A stretch of DNA of 64,000 bases from Pedococcus cremeus (GTDB lineage Bacteria; Actinomycetota; Actinomycetes; Actinomycetales; Dermatophilaceae). The stretch is taken from the NCBI RefSeq assembly GCF_900111375.1, contig NZ_FOHB01000007.1, positions 62,001 through 126,000 of the forward strand. The letters are read 5' to 3'. The position numbers were made by a program, and so were the translations under genes. This document shows, piece after piece, positions 17,048-25,365 of this stretch. The notes under the pieces were generated by a model. The model was not told the origin of the DNA, made no database searches, and was given only the letters and a program-made list of their open reading frames with translations. Every line of letters begins with the position of its first letter. Within the stretch, counting starts at the first letter, position 1.

Positions 17048-18454
17048 GTGAACGCGCGTGAGACCTCAGTCGTGATCCTCGGCGGTGGCCCCGGAGGCTA
17101 CGAGGCGGCCCTGGTGGCAGCCCACCTCGGGGCGAAGGTGACCGTGGTCGACCGTGACGGCCTCGGCGGCGCCGCGGTGCTGACCGACTGCGTGCCGTCG
17201 AAGGCCCTGATCTCCACCGCGGACTTCAAGTCCCAGTTCGAGACGGCCGCCGACCTCGGCGTGCACCTCGAGGACCCCGAGGGCGACGAGGTCTCGGAGT
17301 CCGTGGCCGAGGTCGTCGCCGTCAACCGGCGCATCCTGGCCCTGGCCGCCGCCCAGAGCCGCGACATCGGCCAGCGCCTCGACGCCGACGGCGTGCGGGT
17401 GCTGCGCGGCCTCGGGCGGATGCTCTCCCCGACGCTGGTGCGGGCCGAGCTCGTCGACGGCGGCGTCGAGGAGCTCACCGCCGACGTGGTGCTGCTCGCC
17501 ACCGGTGCCACCCCGCGCGTCATGGCGACCGCCCAGCCCGACGGTGAGCGCATCCTCACCTGGCAGCAGATCTACGACCTCAAGGAGCTCCCCGGGAAGC
17601 TGGTGGTCGTCGGGTCCGGTGTCACCGGCGCCGAGCTGGCCCAGGCCTACCTCGGACTGGGCTCGCAGGTCACCCTGGTCTCCTCGCGCGACCGTGTGCT
17701 CCCCGGCGAGGACGCCGACGCCGCCACGGTGATCGAGGACGTCTTCCGCAAGCGCGGCATGGAGGTGCTCAACCGGTCGCGCATGGCCGCGGTCGAGCGC
17801 ACCGACACCGGTGTGCTCGTGCGGCTCGAGGACGGCCGCGAGGTGGAGGGCACCCACGCACTGCTGGCGGTGGGCTCGGTCCCGCAGACGGCAGGCATCG
17901 GCCTCGAGGAGGTCGGCGTGCAGCTGAAGCCCTCGGGCCACATCTCCGTCGACCGGGTCTCGCGGACCGCGGTGCGCGGCATCTACGCCGCCGGCGACTG
18001 CACCGGCGTGCTGCCGCTCGCGTCCGTCGCCGCGATGCAGGGCCGCATCGCGATGGCCCACGCGCTCGGTGACGCCGTGCACCCGCTCAACCTGCGGGCG
18101 GTCTCGGCGAACATCTTCACCGACCCCGAGATCGCCACGGTCGGCTACTCGCAGAAGGACGTCGACGAGGGCCTCGTCGACGCCGAGGCGCTCATGCTGC
18201 CGCTCGCGACCAACCCTCGCGCCAAGATGCAGGGCATCACCGACGGCTTCGTGAAGCTGTTCGCGCGCAGGGGCATCGGCACCGTGGTGGGCGGCGTCAT
18301 CGTCGCGCCGCGGGCGTCCGAGCTCATCTACCCGGTGACGCTGGCGGTGCAGCACGGGCTGACCGTCGACCAGCTCGCCGGCACCTTCACCGTCTACCCG
18401 TCGCTGTCGGGTTCGGTCGCCGAGGCGGCCCGTCAGATGCACGCACCCCAGTAG
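17048..18454 (+). CDS. lpdA: NAD(P)H-quinone dehydrogenase, LpdA type (flavoprotein)
   Basis: This 468-aa two-dinucleotide-binding flavoprotein has an FAD motif VVILGGGPGGYEAAL, an NAD(P) motif VVVGSGVTGAELAQAYLGLG, an ATG motif LATGATPR and the late FAD motif GIYAAGDCTGVLPLASVA. A C-terminal dimerisation domain follows. Instead of the lipoamide dehydrogenase pair CxxxxC, it reads GGAAVLTDCVPSK: one cysteine is alanine. That loss is known for mycobacterial LpdA (Rv3303c), a quinone reductase, and rules out classical disulfide chemistry. The GTG 17048 start is favoured by a TTGGAT box 7 bases upstream; an ATG at 17039 is the alternative. Confidence 0.88.
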   Translation: MNARETSVVILGGGPGGYEAALVAAHLGAKVTVVDRDGLGGAAVLTDCVPSKALISTADFKSQFETAADLGVHLEDPEGDEVSESVAEVVAVNRRILALAAAQSRDIGQRLDADGVRVLRGLGRMLSPTLVRAELVDGGVEELTADVVLLATGATPRVMATAQPDGERILTWQQIYDLKELPGKLVVVGSGVTGAELAQAYLGLGSQVTLVSSRDRVLPGEDADAATVIEDVFRKRGMEVLNRSRMAAVERTDTGVLVRLEDGREVEGTHALLAVGSVPQTAGIGLEEVGVQLKPSGHISVDRVSRTAVRGIYAAGDCTGVLPLASVAAMQGRIAMAHALGDAVHPLNLRAVSANIFTDPEIATVGYSQKDVDEGLVDAEALMLPLATNPRAKMQGITDGFVKLFARRGIGTVVGGVIVAPRASELIYPVTLAVQHGLTVDQLAGTFTVYPSLSGSVAEAARQMHAPQ

Positions 18455-18498
18455 CGCCGCCGCCCGTCGCTCGGCGAGCCGTCGGCACGGGCCGTCGC

Positions 18499-18504
18499 TA
18501 GGGT
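18499..18504 (+). promoter_or_regulatory. -10 box for the antitoxin-like gene
   Basis: TAGGGT, the same hexamer as other boxes in this window, followed by a leader of about 35 bases and a purine-rich Shine-Dalgarno (GAAGAGG) before the ATG at 18547. Confidence 0.5.
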
Positions 18505-18546
18505 CGTTCGCGAGACCGACACCGACAGACGAGAAGAGGCACGACG

Positions 18547-19290
18547 ATGGCCGGCGGATTCATGGACAAGGTCAAGGACTTCGTCAAGGGCAACCCCGAC
18601 CAGGCGGGCAGCGCGATCGAGAAGGTCCAGGACCTCGTCGACGAGCGCACCGGTGGGAAGTACTCCGAGCAGATCGACCGCGGCGGCGACACGCTGCGCG
18701 ACAAGCTCGGCCTGCCACCGGAGGCGCCCGAGGCGCCCGAGGGCAGCCACCCGGTACCGGGCGAGCCCATGCCGCAGCCTCTTCCGGAGCCCGGGCCCAC
18801 GCCCGTCCCGGAGCCGGGTCCCACGCCGATGCCGGAGCCGGGCCCGTCGCCGACTCCCGAGCCGCTGCCGAACCCCATGCCCGAACCGGGTCCCGCGCCC
18901 ACACCCGAGCCGGAGCCCTTCCCGCAGCAGCAGACCGGCAACGACCCCGTCGGTCCGGGTTCCATGACCGCCTCCGACGACTCCGCGCCGGACCCCGACG
19001 GGACGCCCGCGCCCAACCCCCAGCCGCTGCCAGGCGACGACGCCCAGCAGCCCGGTTCGCTCGACGAGCCGCTGACGCCCGGTGGCGGCCAGGAGCCCGG
19101 GCAGCCCGGCGGACCGCTGGAGGAGGGCCTGCGACCCCAGGGCGGCGACGCCGCCGAAACCGGCACTCCCGGTGGAGGTGCGGGCACGCCCCTGACCCAG
19201 GGCGGCCCCACCCAGCAGGGTGAGGAGCAGGCCACCCCCGGCACGCCGGGCGGCGACCAGCCCGACACCGGCGGTCCCCAGCAGCACTGA
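18547..19290 (+). CDS. MT0933-like antitoxin domain with long Pro-rich tail
   Basis: The first 50 or so residues (FMDKVKDFVKGNPDQAG, VQDLVDERTGGKYSEQID) match the small actinobacterial MT0933/Rv0909 antitoxin family. As I recall it that family is only about 60 aa long; this protein runs to 247. The extra 190 residues are low complexity: a Pro-Glu-Pro-rich repeat region (PEPGPTPVPEPGPTPMPEPG and variants, roughly residues 78-125), then a Gly/Pro/Gln-rich end. No toxin gene lies beside it, so a toxin-antitoxin role is doubtful. No signal peptide or membrane helix is visible. Confidence 0.7.
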   Translation: MAGGFMDKVKDFVKGNPDQAGSAIEKVQDLVDERTGGKYSEQIDRGGDTLRDKLGLPPEAPEAPEGSHPVPGEPMPQPLPEPGPTPVPEPGPTPMPEPGPSPTPEPLPNPMPEPGPAPTPEPEPFPQQQTGNDPVGPGSMTASDDSAPDPDGTPAPNPQPLPGDDAQQPGSLDEPLTPGGGQEPGQPGGPLEEGLRPQGGDAAETGTPGGGAGTPLTQGGPTQQGEEQATPGTPGGDQPDTGGPQQH

Positions 19291-19330
19291 GCCGGCAGCA
19301 CTGACCTCGCGCCATACCGCCAGGGCACAC

Positions 19331-19370
19331 GAGAGCGGCCCGTCACCCACGTGGGTGACGGGCCGCTCTC
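19331..19370. terminator. 40-bp perfect palindrome, bidirectional terminator
   Basis: Bases 19331-19350 are the exact reverse complement of 19351-19370 (arm begins GAGAGCGGCCCGTCACCCAC). It lies between the convergent antitoxin-like gene and accA3 and would form a very stable hairpin in either RNA. Confidence 0.85.
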
Positions 19371-19396
19371 ATGTTCACGCTGGTATGCCGCGTGGC

Positions 19397-21169
19397 TCAG
19401 TCCTTGATGTCGGCGATGACGGCGCCGTTGGTCACGGTCTGGCCGACCTCGGCCGACAGGCCGGTGATGGTGCCTGCCTTGTGGGCGTTGATGGGCTGCT
19501 CCATCTTCATGGCCTCGAGCACGACCACGAGCTCGCCCTCGGCGACCTGCTGGCCCTCCTCGACGGCGATCTTGACGATGGTGCCCTGCATGGGGGCGGT
19601 CAGCGAGTCGCCCGACGCGGCCGCACCGGCCTTGCTGCCACCCGAGCGCTTCGGCGCCTTCTTCTTCGCTGCGGCACCTCCACCGCCGCCGAGGTTGAGG
19701 CCGCCGGGGAGCACGACCTCGAGGCGCTTGCCGCCGACCTCGACCACCACGGACTGGCGCTCGCCCTGCTCCTCGGCTTCGGCTGCCGGGCCGGCGAAGG
19801 GCTCGACGGTGTTGTCCCACTCGGTCTCGATCCACCGGGTGTGCACCGTGAAGGGCTCGCCGGCGTCGGCCGGGTCGAAGGCCGGGTCGTCGAGCACGGC
19901 CCGGTGGAACGGCAGCACGGTGGGCATGCCGTCGACGACGAACTCGGCCAGCGCCCGGCGGGCGCGCTGCAGCGCCTGCTTGCGGTCGTGGCCGGTGACG
20001 ATGAGCTTTGCGAGCATGGAGTCGAACGCACCGGCGATGGTGTCGCCCTCGACGACACCGCTGTCGAGGCGGACGCCGGGGCCCGACGGCGGCTGGAACA
20101 CGCTCACGGTGCCGGGGGCGGGGAGGAAGTTGCGGCCGGCGTCCTCGCCGTTGATGCGGAACTCGATCGAGTGGGCCCGGGGCGTGGGGTCGCTGTAGCC
20201 GAGCGGCTCACCGTTCGCGATCCGGAACTGCTCGCGCACGAGGTCGATGCCGGTGACCTCCTCGCTGACGCAGTGCTCCACCTGCAGGCGCGTGTTGACC
20301 TCGAGGAAGGAGATGGTGCCGTCCTGGCCGACGAGGAACTCGCAGGTGCCGGCGCCGGTGTAGCCGGCCTCCTTGAGGATGGCCTTGGAGGCGCGGTACA
20401 GCTCGGCGTTCTGTGCCTCGGAGAGGAACGGCGCAGGGGCCTCCTCGACGAGCTTCTGGTGGCGGCGCTGGAGCGAGCAGTCACGGGTCGATACCACGAC
20501 GACGTTGCCGTGCTCGTCGGCCAGGCACTGGGTCTCGACGTGGCGCGGCTTGTCGAGGTAGCGCTCGACGAAGCACTCGCCGCGGCCGAAGGCGGCGACC
20601 GCCTCGCGGGTCGCCGACTCGAACAGCTCGGGGATCTCCTCGAGGGTGCGGGCGACCTTCAGGCCGCGTCCGCCACCGCCGTAGGCCGCCTTGATGGCCA
20701 CGGGCAGCCCGTGCTTCTCGGCGAAGTCGATGACCTCACTCGCGTTCTCGACCGGGTCGGGGGTGCCGGCCACCAGCGGCGCCTTGGCCTTGGCGGCGAT
20801 GTGGCGGGCCTTGACCTTGTCGCCGAGGCTGTCGATGGCCGCGGGGGAGGGGCCGATCCAGGTCAGCCCGGCGTCGATGACCGCCTGGGCGAAGGAGGCG
20901 TTCTCCGCGAGGAAGCCGTAGCCGGGGTGCACCACGTCGGCGCCCGAGCGCTTCGCGACGTCGAGCAGCTTCTCGACCACGAGGTAGCTGTCACCGGGGG
21001 TGCTGCCGCCCAGCGCGTAGGCCTCGTCGGCGACCTTCACGTGCAGGGCGTCACGGTCGGGGTCGGCGTAGACGGCCACTGAGCCGATGTCGCTGTCCTT
21101 GCAGGCACGCGCGATGCGGACGGCGATCTCGCCGCGGTTGGCAATGAGAACCTTGCTGATGGGCGCCAT
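19397..21169 (-). CDS. accA3: Acyl-CoA carboxylase alpha subunit: biotin carboxylase plus BCCP
   Basis: This 590-aa protein carries an N-terminal biotin carboxylase domain ([55 protein letters not shown]). It ends with a biotinyl domain containing EAMKMEQP, whose lysine is biotinylated by BirA. It carboxylates biotin with ATP and bicarbonate and passes CO2 to beta subunits for acetyl-, propionyl- or longer acyl-CoA. The ATG at 21167-21169 is chosen over an upstream in-frame start because it lies 7 bases after a TAGGCT box and begins the conserved sequence. No beta subunit is adjacent; candidates are at 27.1 and 46.5 kb. Confidence 0.95.
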   Translation of the reverse strand: MAPISKVLIANRGEIAVRIARACKDSDIGSVAVYADPDRDALHVKVADEAYALGGSTPGDSYLVVEKLLDVAKRSGADVVHPGYGFLAENASFAQAVIDAGLTWIGPSPAAIDSLGDKVKARHIAAKAKAPLVAGTPDPVENASEVIDFAEKHGLPVAIKAAYGGGGRGLKVARTLEEIPELFESATREAVAAFGRGECFVERYLDKPRHVETQCLADEHGNVVVVSTRDCSLQRRHQKLVEEAPAPFLSEAQNAELYRASKAILKEAGYTGAGTCEFLVGQDGTISFLEVNTRLQVEHCVSEEVTGIDLVREQFRIANGEPLGYSDPTPRAHSIEFRINGEDAGRNFLPAPGTVSVFQPPSGPGVRLDSGVVEGDTIAGAFDSMLAKLIVTGHDRKQALQRARRALAEFVVDGMPTVLPFHRAVLDDPAFDPADAGEPFTVHTRWIETEWDNTVEPFAGPAAEAEEQGERQSVVVEVGGKRLEVVLPGGLNLGGGGGAAAKKKAPKRSGGSKAGAAASGDSLTAPMQGTIVKIAVEEGQQVAEGELVVVLEAMKMEQPINAHKAGTITGLSAEVGQTVTNGAVIADIKD

Positions 21170-21176
21170 GGCGCGG

Positions 21177-21182
21177 AGCCTA
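21177..21182 (-). promoter_or_regulatory. Leaderless -10 box for accA3
   Basis: TAGGCT on the minus strand, 7 bases before the accA3 ATG, with no Shine-Dalgarno. Confidence 0.6.
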
Positions 21183-21279
21183 GCCGCTTTCCCCGACGTC
21201 AACCGCCCGCCCCGGATGTGGGCTCCACAACAGCCGCAGGGCCTTGAATGTTCCGCCTCGTCCCGGCAGGTGACCCGAC

Positions 21280-21307
21280 CTGTATGCCGCGCCCACGCGG
21301 CATACAG
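21280..21307. promoter_or_regulatory. 12-bp perfect inverted repeat built from two octamers, at the AKR promoter
   Basis: Arms CTGTATGCCGCG (21280-21291) and CGCGGCATACAG (21296-21307) flank the 4-base loop CCCA. Each arm contains one copy of the window-wide octamer GTATGCCG. The right arm overlaps the likely -10 box of the aldo/keto reductase gene, so it could be an operator, or a hairpin formed by paired octamers. Confidence 0.6.
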
Positions 21308-21308
21308 T
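21303..21308 (+). promoter_or_regulatory. Leaderless -10 box for the aldo/keto reductase
   Basis: TACAGT, 7 bases before the ATG at 21316, overlapping the right arm of the inverted repeat at 21280-21307. Confidence 0.5.
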
Positions 21309-21315
21309 CGAGGTC

Positions 21316-22152
21316 ATGACTGCTGTCCCGAACCTTTCGCTGTCCGCCGGAACGACCAGAATCGAGATCCCGCAGCTCGGCTTCGGGGTGTGGCAGGTGC
21401 CCGAGGAGGAGGTCGTCGACGCGGTCACCACCGCCATCGAGACGGGCTACCGCAGCATCGACACCGCTCGCCTCTACGGCAACGAGCGAGGCACGGGCGA
21501 GGCGATCGCCAAGGCGTCGGTGCCCCGCGAGGAGCTGTTCGTGACCACCAAGGTGTGGAACGACGACCACGGCTTCGACTCGACCATCGCGGCGTTCGAG
21601 GGGTCGATGCAGCGGCTCGGCCTCGAGACGCTCGACCTGTTCCTCATCCACTGGCCGGCCCCCAAGCAGGACAAGTACGTCGACACCTGGAAGGCGCTGC
21701 TCCGACTGCGCGAGGAGGGTCGCGTGCGCGCCGTCGGCGTCTGCAACTTCCACGTGCCGCACCTGCAGCGGCTGCTCGACGAGACCGGCGAGCTGCCCGC
21801 CATCAACCAGGTCGAGCTGCACCCGTACCTGCAGCAGAGCGAGCTGCGCGAGTTCCACGCCGCCAACGGCATCGTCACCGAGGCGTGGAGCCCGCTGGCT
21901 TCCGGTGGTGACGTCCTGGAGGACGAGACGATCGGCAAGGTGGCGAGCAAGCACGGCGTCACCCCGGCGCAGGCGATCCTGCGCTGGCACCTCGACATCG
22001 GCAACGTCGTCATCCCCAAGTCGGTGACCCCGAGCCGCATCCGCGAGAACTTCGACGTCTTCGGGTTCCGCCTCGACGAGGAGGACCTCGCCGCCATCGC
22101 CACGCTCGACCGCGGCCACCGCACCGGCCCGGACCCCGACGCGTTCGGGTGA
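21316..22152 (+). CDS. Aldo/keto reductase (2,5-diketogluconate reductase-like)
   Basis: This 278-aa NADPH-dependent oxidoreductase has the AKR tetrad: Asp in YRSIDTARLYGNE, Tyr in the same motif, Lys in VTTKVWNDD and His in LFLIHWPAP. The NADP-binding end is VVIPKSVTPSRIRENFDVF. Members reduce aldehydes and ketones; the close relatives include prokaryotic AKR5-type enzymes such as 2,5-diketo-D-gluconate reductase, but the substrate is not predictable. It is a single gene, divergent from accA3, with an inverted repeat covering its promoter. Confidence 0.92.
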   Translation: MTAVPNLSLSAGTTRIEIPQLGFGVWQVPEEEVVDAVTTAIETGYRSIDTARLYGNERGTGEAIAKASVPREELFVTTKVWNDDHGFDSTIAAFEGSMQRLGLETLDLFLIHWPAPKQDKYVDTWKALLRLREEGRVRAVGVCNFHVPHLQRLLDETGELPAINQVELHPYLQQSELREFHAANGIVTEAWSPLASGGDVLEDETIGKVASKHGVTPAQAILRWHLDIGNVVIPKSVTPSRIRENFDVFGFRLDEEDLAAIATLDRGHRTGPDPDAFG

Positions 22153-22196
22153 CGGCGACCGTCACCAGGGCCGGCTGACCGCGCTGGGCCCGGGTC

Positions 22197-22202
22197 TAGG
22201 GT
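22197..22202 (+). promoter_or_regulatory. Leaderless -10 box for kynA
   Basis: TAGGGT, 7 bases before the ATG at 22210. The start at 22210 is preferred over a GTG at 22201 because that GTG lies inside this box. Confidence 0.6.
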
Positions 22203-22209
22203 GTGCGCC

Positions 22210-23073
22210 ATGAGCGACACCCCCGAGGCCCGGGTCCAGCGCGAGCTGGAGGAGGGCATCCAGCGGGACTTCTCCGCGAGCATGTCCTACGGGTCCTACC
22301 TCGACCTCGACCGGCTGCTGTCGGCCCAGCACCCCCGGAGCGTCCCGCCGCAGCACGACGAGCTGCTCTTCATCGTGCAGCACCAGGTGGCCGAGCTGTG
22401 GCTCAAGCTCATGCTCCACGAGCTGCGCTCGGCCCGGGTCCTGCTCACCACCGACGACCTCGCCCCGGCCCTCAAGCGGCTGGCGCGGGTCAAGCACATC
22501 CAGAACCAGCTGACCGAGCAGTGGTCGGTGCTGGCCACGCTCACGCCGAGCGAGTACGCCCAGATCCGGCCGTTCCTCGCCACCTCGTCGGGCTTCCAGA
22601 GCTACCAGTACCGCGCGGTCGAGTTCATGCTCGGCAACAAGAACCGCGACATGGTGGCGGTCTTCGACCACGACCCGACCGCCAAGGACCTGCTCAGCGA
22701 GGCGCTGGGGGAGCCCAGCCTCTACGACGAGTTCCTGCGCTACCTGCACCGGCGCGGGTACGCGATCCCGCAGGCGGTGCTCGAGCGCGACGTGACCACG
22801 CCGTACCGGATGGACGACGACCTCGTCGACGTCTTCGCCGGCGTCTACGCCGACCCGAGCCAGCACTGGGGCGTCTACGAGACCTGTGAGGAGCTCGTCG
22901 ACATCGAGGACAACTTCCAGACCTGGCGCTTCCGCCACCTGCAGGTCGTCACCCGCACCATCGGCCACAAGACCGGGACCGGCGGTTCGTCGGGCGTCGA
23001 CTTCCTGCGCCGGGCGCTCGACCTCACCTTCTTCCCCGAGCTGTATGCCGTGCGCACCCGGATCGGCGGCTGA
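22210..23073 (+). CDS. kynA: Tryptophan 2,3-dioxygenase
   Basis: This 287-aa heme enzyme opens the indole ring of L-tryptophan with O2 to give N-formylkynurenine, the first step of the kynurenine route. It shows the family blocks YGSYLDLDRLLSAQ, DELLFIVQHQVAELWLKL (substrate-site histidine), SSGFQSYQYRAVEFMLGNKN and WRFRHLQVVTRTIGHKTGTG, the last carrying the proximal heme histidine. No kynureninase or formamidase gene is adjacent, so the rest of the pathway must lie elsewhere. It is monocistronic and converges on the G6PD homologue. Confidence 0.95.
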   Translation: MSDTPEARVQRELEEGIQRDFSASMSYGSYLDLDRLLSAQHPRSVPPQHDELLFIVQHQVAELWLKLMLHELRSARVLLTTDDLAPALKRLARVKHIQNQLTEQWSVLATLTPSEYAQIRPFLATSSGFQSYQYRAVEFMLGNKNRDMVAVFDHDPTAKDLLSEALGEPSLYDEFLRYLHRRGYAIPQAVLERDVTTPYRMDDDLVDVFAGVYADPSQHWGVYETCEELVDIEDNFQTWRFRHLQVVTRTIGHKTGTGGSSGVDFLRRALDLTFFPELYAVRTRIGG

Positions 23074-23088
23074 CGACCACACCCGGGC

Positions 23089-23119
23089 CGGTGGGCCAGT
23101 GCGGAGCCTGAGGCCACCG
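23089..23119. terminator. Probable bidirectional terminator between kynA and the G6PD homologue
   Basis: CGGTGGGCC at 23089-23097 pairs with GGCCACCG at 23112-23119 with one bulged base and a 14-nt loop, in the gap between two convergent genes. Confidence 0.45.
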
Positions 23120-23121
23120 CG

Positions 23122-24507
23122 TCAGCCGGGCAGCCAGCCGTCGGGGCCGGCTGAGCCGGCGGCATACGTCTCCATGGGCACCGTGCCCTCCGCCCAGGCC
23201 CGCAGCACCGGCTCGACGATCCGCCAGCACTCCTCCGCGGCGTCGCCGCGCACCGTCAGCAGCTGGTCGCCGTCGAGGATGTGCGCCAGCACCTCGCCGT
23301 AGGGGAGCAGGTCGGCCGGTGCCAGCGTGGCGGTGAGAGCCTTCTGCTCGAGGTCGAAGGGGTCGCCCTCGGCGTTCATGGTCAGGGTGAGCGAGACCGC
23401 GCCCGTCTTGAGGTCCAGCACGAGGCGGTCGGTGTGGGAGCCGGCGCCGGTGAACCCGGCCGGCAGGTGGGCCACGTCGCGGAAGTGCACGACCACATCC
23501 TTGCGGGGAATGCCCAGCGACTTCCCGCTCCGCAGGAGGAAGGGCACCCCTGCCCACCGGTTGTTCTCCACTGCCAGGGTGACCTCGGCGAGGGTCTCGG
23601 TGCCCCGAGCGGGGTCGACTCCCTCCTCGTGGACGTAGTCCGGGATCGTGCGCCGGCCCAGCGCGCCCGACGTGTACCTCGCGCGACGCGAGGACCGCTC
23701 GGGGGATCCGCCCCACACCGTGGTGGCACGCAGCACCTGGGTCTTCTGGTCGCGCAGCTCCCGGGCGTCGAGCGTGGCGATCGACTCGAGCGCGAACAGG
23801 GCCAGCACCTGGAGCAGGTGGCTCTGGATCATGTCGCGGAGTGCGCCGGCATGGTCGTAGTACCCCGCGCGGCCCTCGAGGGTGAGGTCCTCGTCGTAGA
23901 CGATCTCGACCCGTTCGATGTGCTCGGAGCTCCAGACCGGCTGCAGGAGCCGGTTGGCGAACCGGAGGCCGATGAGGTTGAGCACAGCGGCCTGGCCGAG
24001 GAAGTGGTCGATGCGAAAGACCTGGTCCTCGTCGACCACCTGGTGCAGCAACGTGTTGAAGGCGGCGGCGCTGGCGCGGTCGGTGCCGAACGGCTTCTCC
24101 AGCGCCAACCTGGTCACCTCGGGCAGGTGGATGTCGCGCAGCAGCTCGCACACCTTCATCGAGATGTGCGGCGGGAGGGCGAAGAAGATCACGAGGGGCC
24201 CGTCACCGCAGCTCGCGACCAGCTCGCCGAGACCGTCCGGGTCCAGCACGTCGGTCGTGAGGTATGCCGTGTCCTTCACCACCGCGCTCAGCAGGGTCGC
24301 GGTGGGGTCCACCGTGGCGAAGGCGTCGCTGACGCGGTCCTGCCACTGGGCCTGGGTCAGCTCGGTGCGGTCCGCGCCCACCACGCGAACGTCGCGGCTG
24401 GGCTCCGCGACGAGCAGGCTCGCAAGCCCGGGCAACAGCAGCCGGTGGGTCAGGTCACCGCCCGCACCCAGGATGAGCACGGTCGTCCGAGGGGGAGGTG
24501 TGGCCAT
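23122..24507 (-). CDS. Divergent glucose-6-phosphate dehydrogenase homologue
   Basis: This 461-aa protein is clearly in the G6PD family: N-terminal NADP motif LILGAGGDLTHR (usual GASGDLT), LALEKPFGTD, and active-site block VFRIDHFLGQAAVLNLIGLRFAN. The canonical block is RIDHYLGKE; the histidine is kept, but the lysine that contacts the substrate phosphate is glutamine. It also carries an unusual insert (WGGSPERSSRRARYTSG). It may use another sugar phosphate or have low G6PD activity. The ATG at 24505-24507 starts right before the Rossmann motif. It stands apart from pentose-phosphate genes such as opcA, tal or gnd. Confidence 0.85.
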   Translation of the reverse strand: MATPPPRTTVLILGAGGDLTHRLLLPGLASLLVAEPSRDVRVVGADRTELTQAQWQDRVSDAFATVDPTATLLSAVVKDTAYLTTDVLDPDGLGELVASCGDGPLVIFFALPPHISMKVCELLRDIHLPEVTRLALEKPFGTDRASAAAFNTLLHQVVDEDQVFRIDHFLGQAAVLNLIGLRFANRLLQPVWSSEHIERVEIVYDEDLTLEGRAGYYDHAGALRDMIQSHLLQVLALFALESIATLDARELRDQKTQVLRATTVWGGSPERSSRRARYTSGALGRRTIPDYVHEEGVDPARGTETLAEVTLAVENNRWAGVPFLLRSGKSLGIPRKDVVVHFRDVAHLPAGFTGAGSHTDRLVLDLKTGAVSLTLTMNAEGDPFDLEQKALTATLAPADLLPYGEVLAHILDGDQLLTVRGDAAEECWRIVEPVLRAWAEGTVPMETYAAGSAGPDGWLPG

Positions 24508-24612
24508 GGTTCGCAGCATTCCACGGGGAAGTGGGCCCCGCAGGTGCGCAGGCCGGTGGCTCGGGCGGGTCGGTGTCGTCGCGAGGTGCCGGGCCCTCAC
24601 ACGAAGGGCGGT

Positions 24613-25314
24613 TCAGCGCACGAGGTCGAGCAGCACCCTGGCTGCCACCGCGGTCGCTCCAGCGCACACCAGCGCGAACGACGCGGTCCAGAGGGCGCGG
24701 GGCACCCGGGTCAGGGCGGCCAGGACCGCCGAGTCGCTCCCTCGGTCGCGGCTTCCGGCGACGGCGGCCAGGTGGCGCCAGGCCCCGACCACGAGCACCA
24801 CCCCCAGGCCCACGAGGACGGTCGCCTGCAGCCGGTCGTTGCGCCACCACCACAGGGCCGCGTTCGCCCCGAGGACCAGCAGCATGACCAGCGCAGTGAG
24901 CGCCGACCGCACGCGCAGCAGGGCGACGACGAGCACGACGAGTCCGGCGGTGACCATCGGCGCCGACCAGCCGCGCCCGGCGGCATACACCATGGCGGCG
25001 CCCACGACGGCCGGGGCGGGGTAGCCGGCCCACGTCGTGACCAGGCGGCCGGCGCCTCGTGTCGGGCCCACGGTCACGGCGTGCCCGGACATGTCCCCAC
25101 GCAGCACGAACCCGGTGAACCGGCGGCCGACCGCGATCCCGACGACGGCATGGCCCAGCTCGTGCACGAGGGTCACGACGAGCCGGACCGCCCGCCAGAC
25201 GGGGCCGACGCCGACCACGACCAGGGCGGCGACCAGGGCCGTGAGGACGATGGGCGCCGTCAGCGTGACCGCGTGCGTGGGCACGAGCCGTGCGCCGACC
25301 TCACCCCAGTTCAC
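24613..25314 (-). CDS. M50B family membrane metallopeptidase
   Basis: This 233-aa membrane protein has a zinc-binding HELGH in the helix LVVTLVHELGHAVVGIAVG. A second helix region (TWAGYPAPAVVGAAMVYAAG) holds the AGYPAP motif typical of the M50B-like family found widely in actinobacteria. At least five more hydrophobic segments follow. Such proteases cut substrates in or near the membrane, but targets for this subgroup are unknown. The GTG start (25312-25314) is leaderless, with TAGGTT 7 bases upstream. It stands alone between the G6PD homologue and the MerR gene. Confidence 0.85.
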   Translation of the reverse strand: MNWGEVGARLVPTHAVTLTAPIVLTALVAALVVVGVGPVWRAVRLVVTLVHELGHAVVGIAVGRRFTGFVLRGDMSGHAVTVGPTRGAGRLVTTWAGYPAPAVVGAAMVYAAGRGWSAPMVTAGLVVLVVALLRVRSALTALVMLLVLGANAALWWWRNDRLQATVLVGLGVVLVVGAWRHLAAVAGSRDRGSDSAVLAALTRVPRALWTASFALVCAGATAVAARVLLDLVR

Positions 25315-25321
25315 GGCGGCG

Positions 25322-25327
25322 AACCTA
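25322..25327 (-). promoter_or_regulatory. Leaderless -10 box for the M50 peptidase
   Basis: TAGGTT on the minus strand, 7 bases before the GTG start at 25314. Confidence 0.58.
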
Positions 25328-25365
25328 GCCGACCGGGCTGGGCGTGGGCTGGGACGGGGTGGGGC

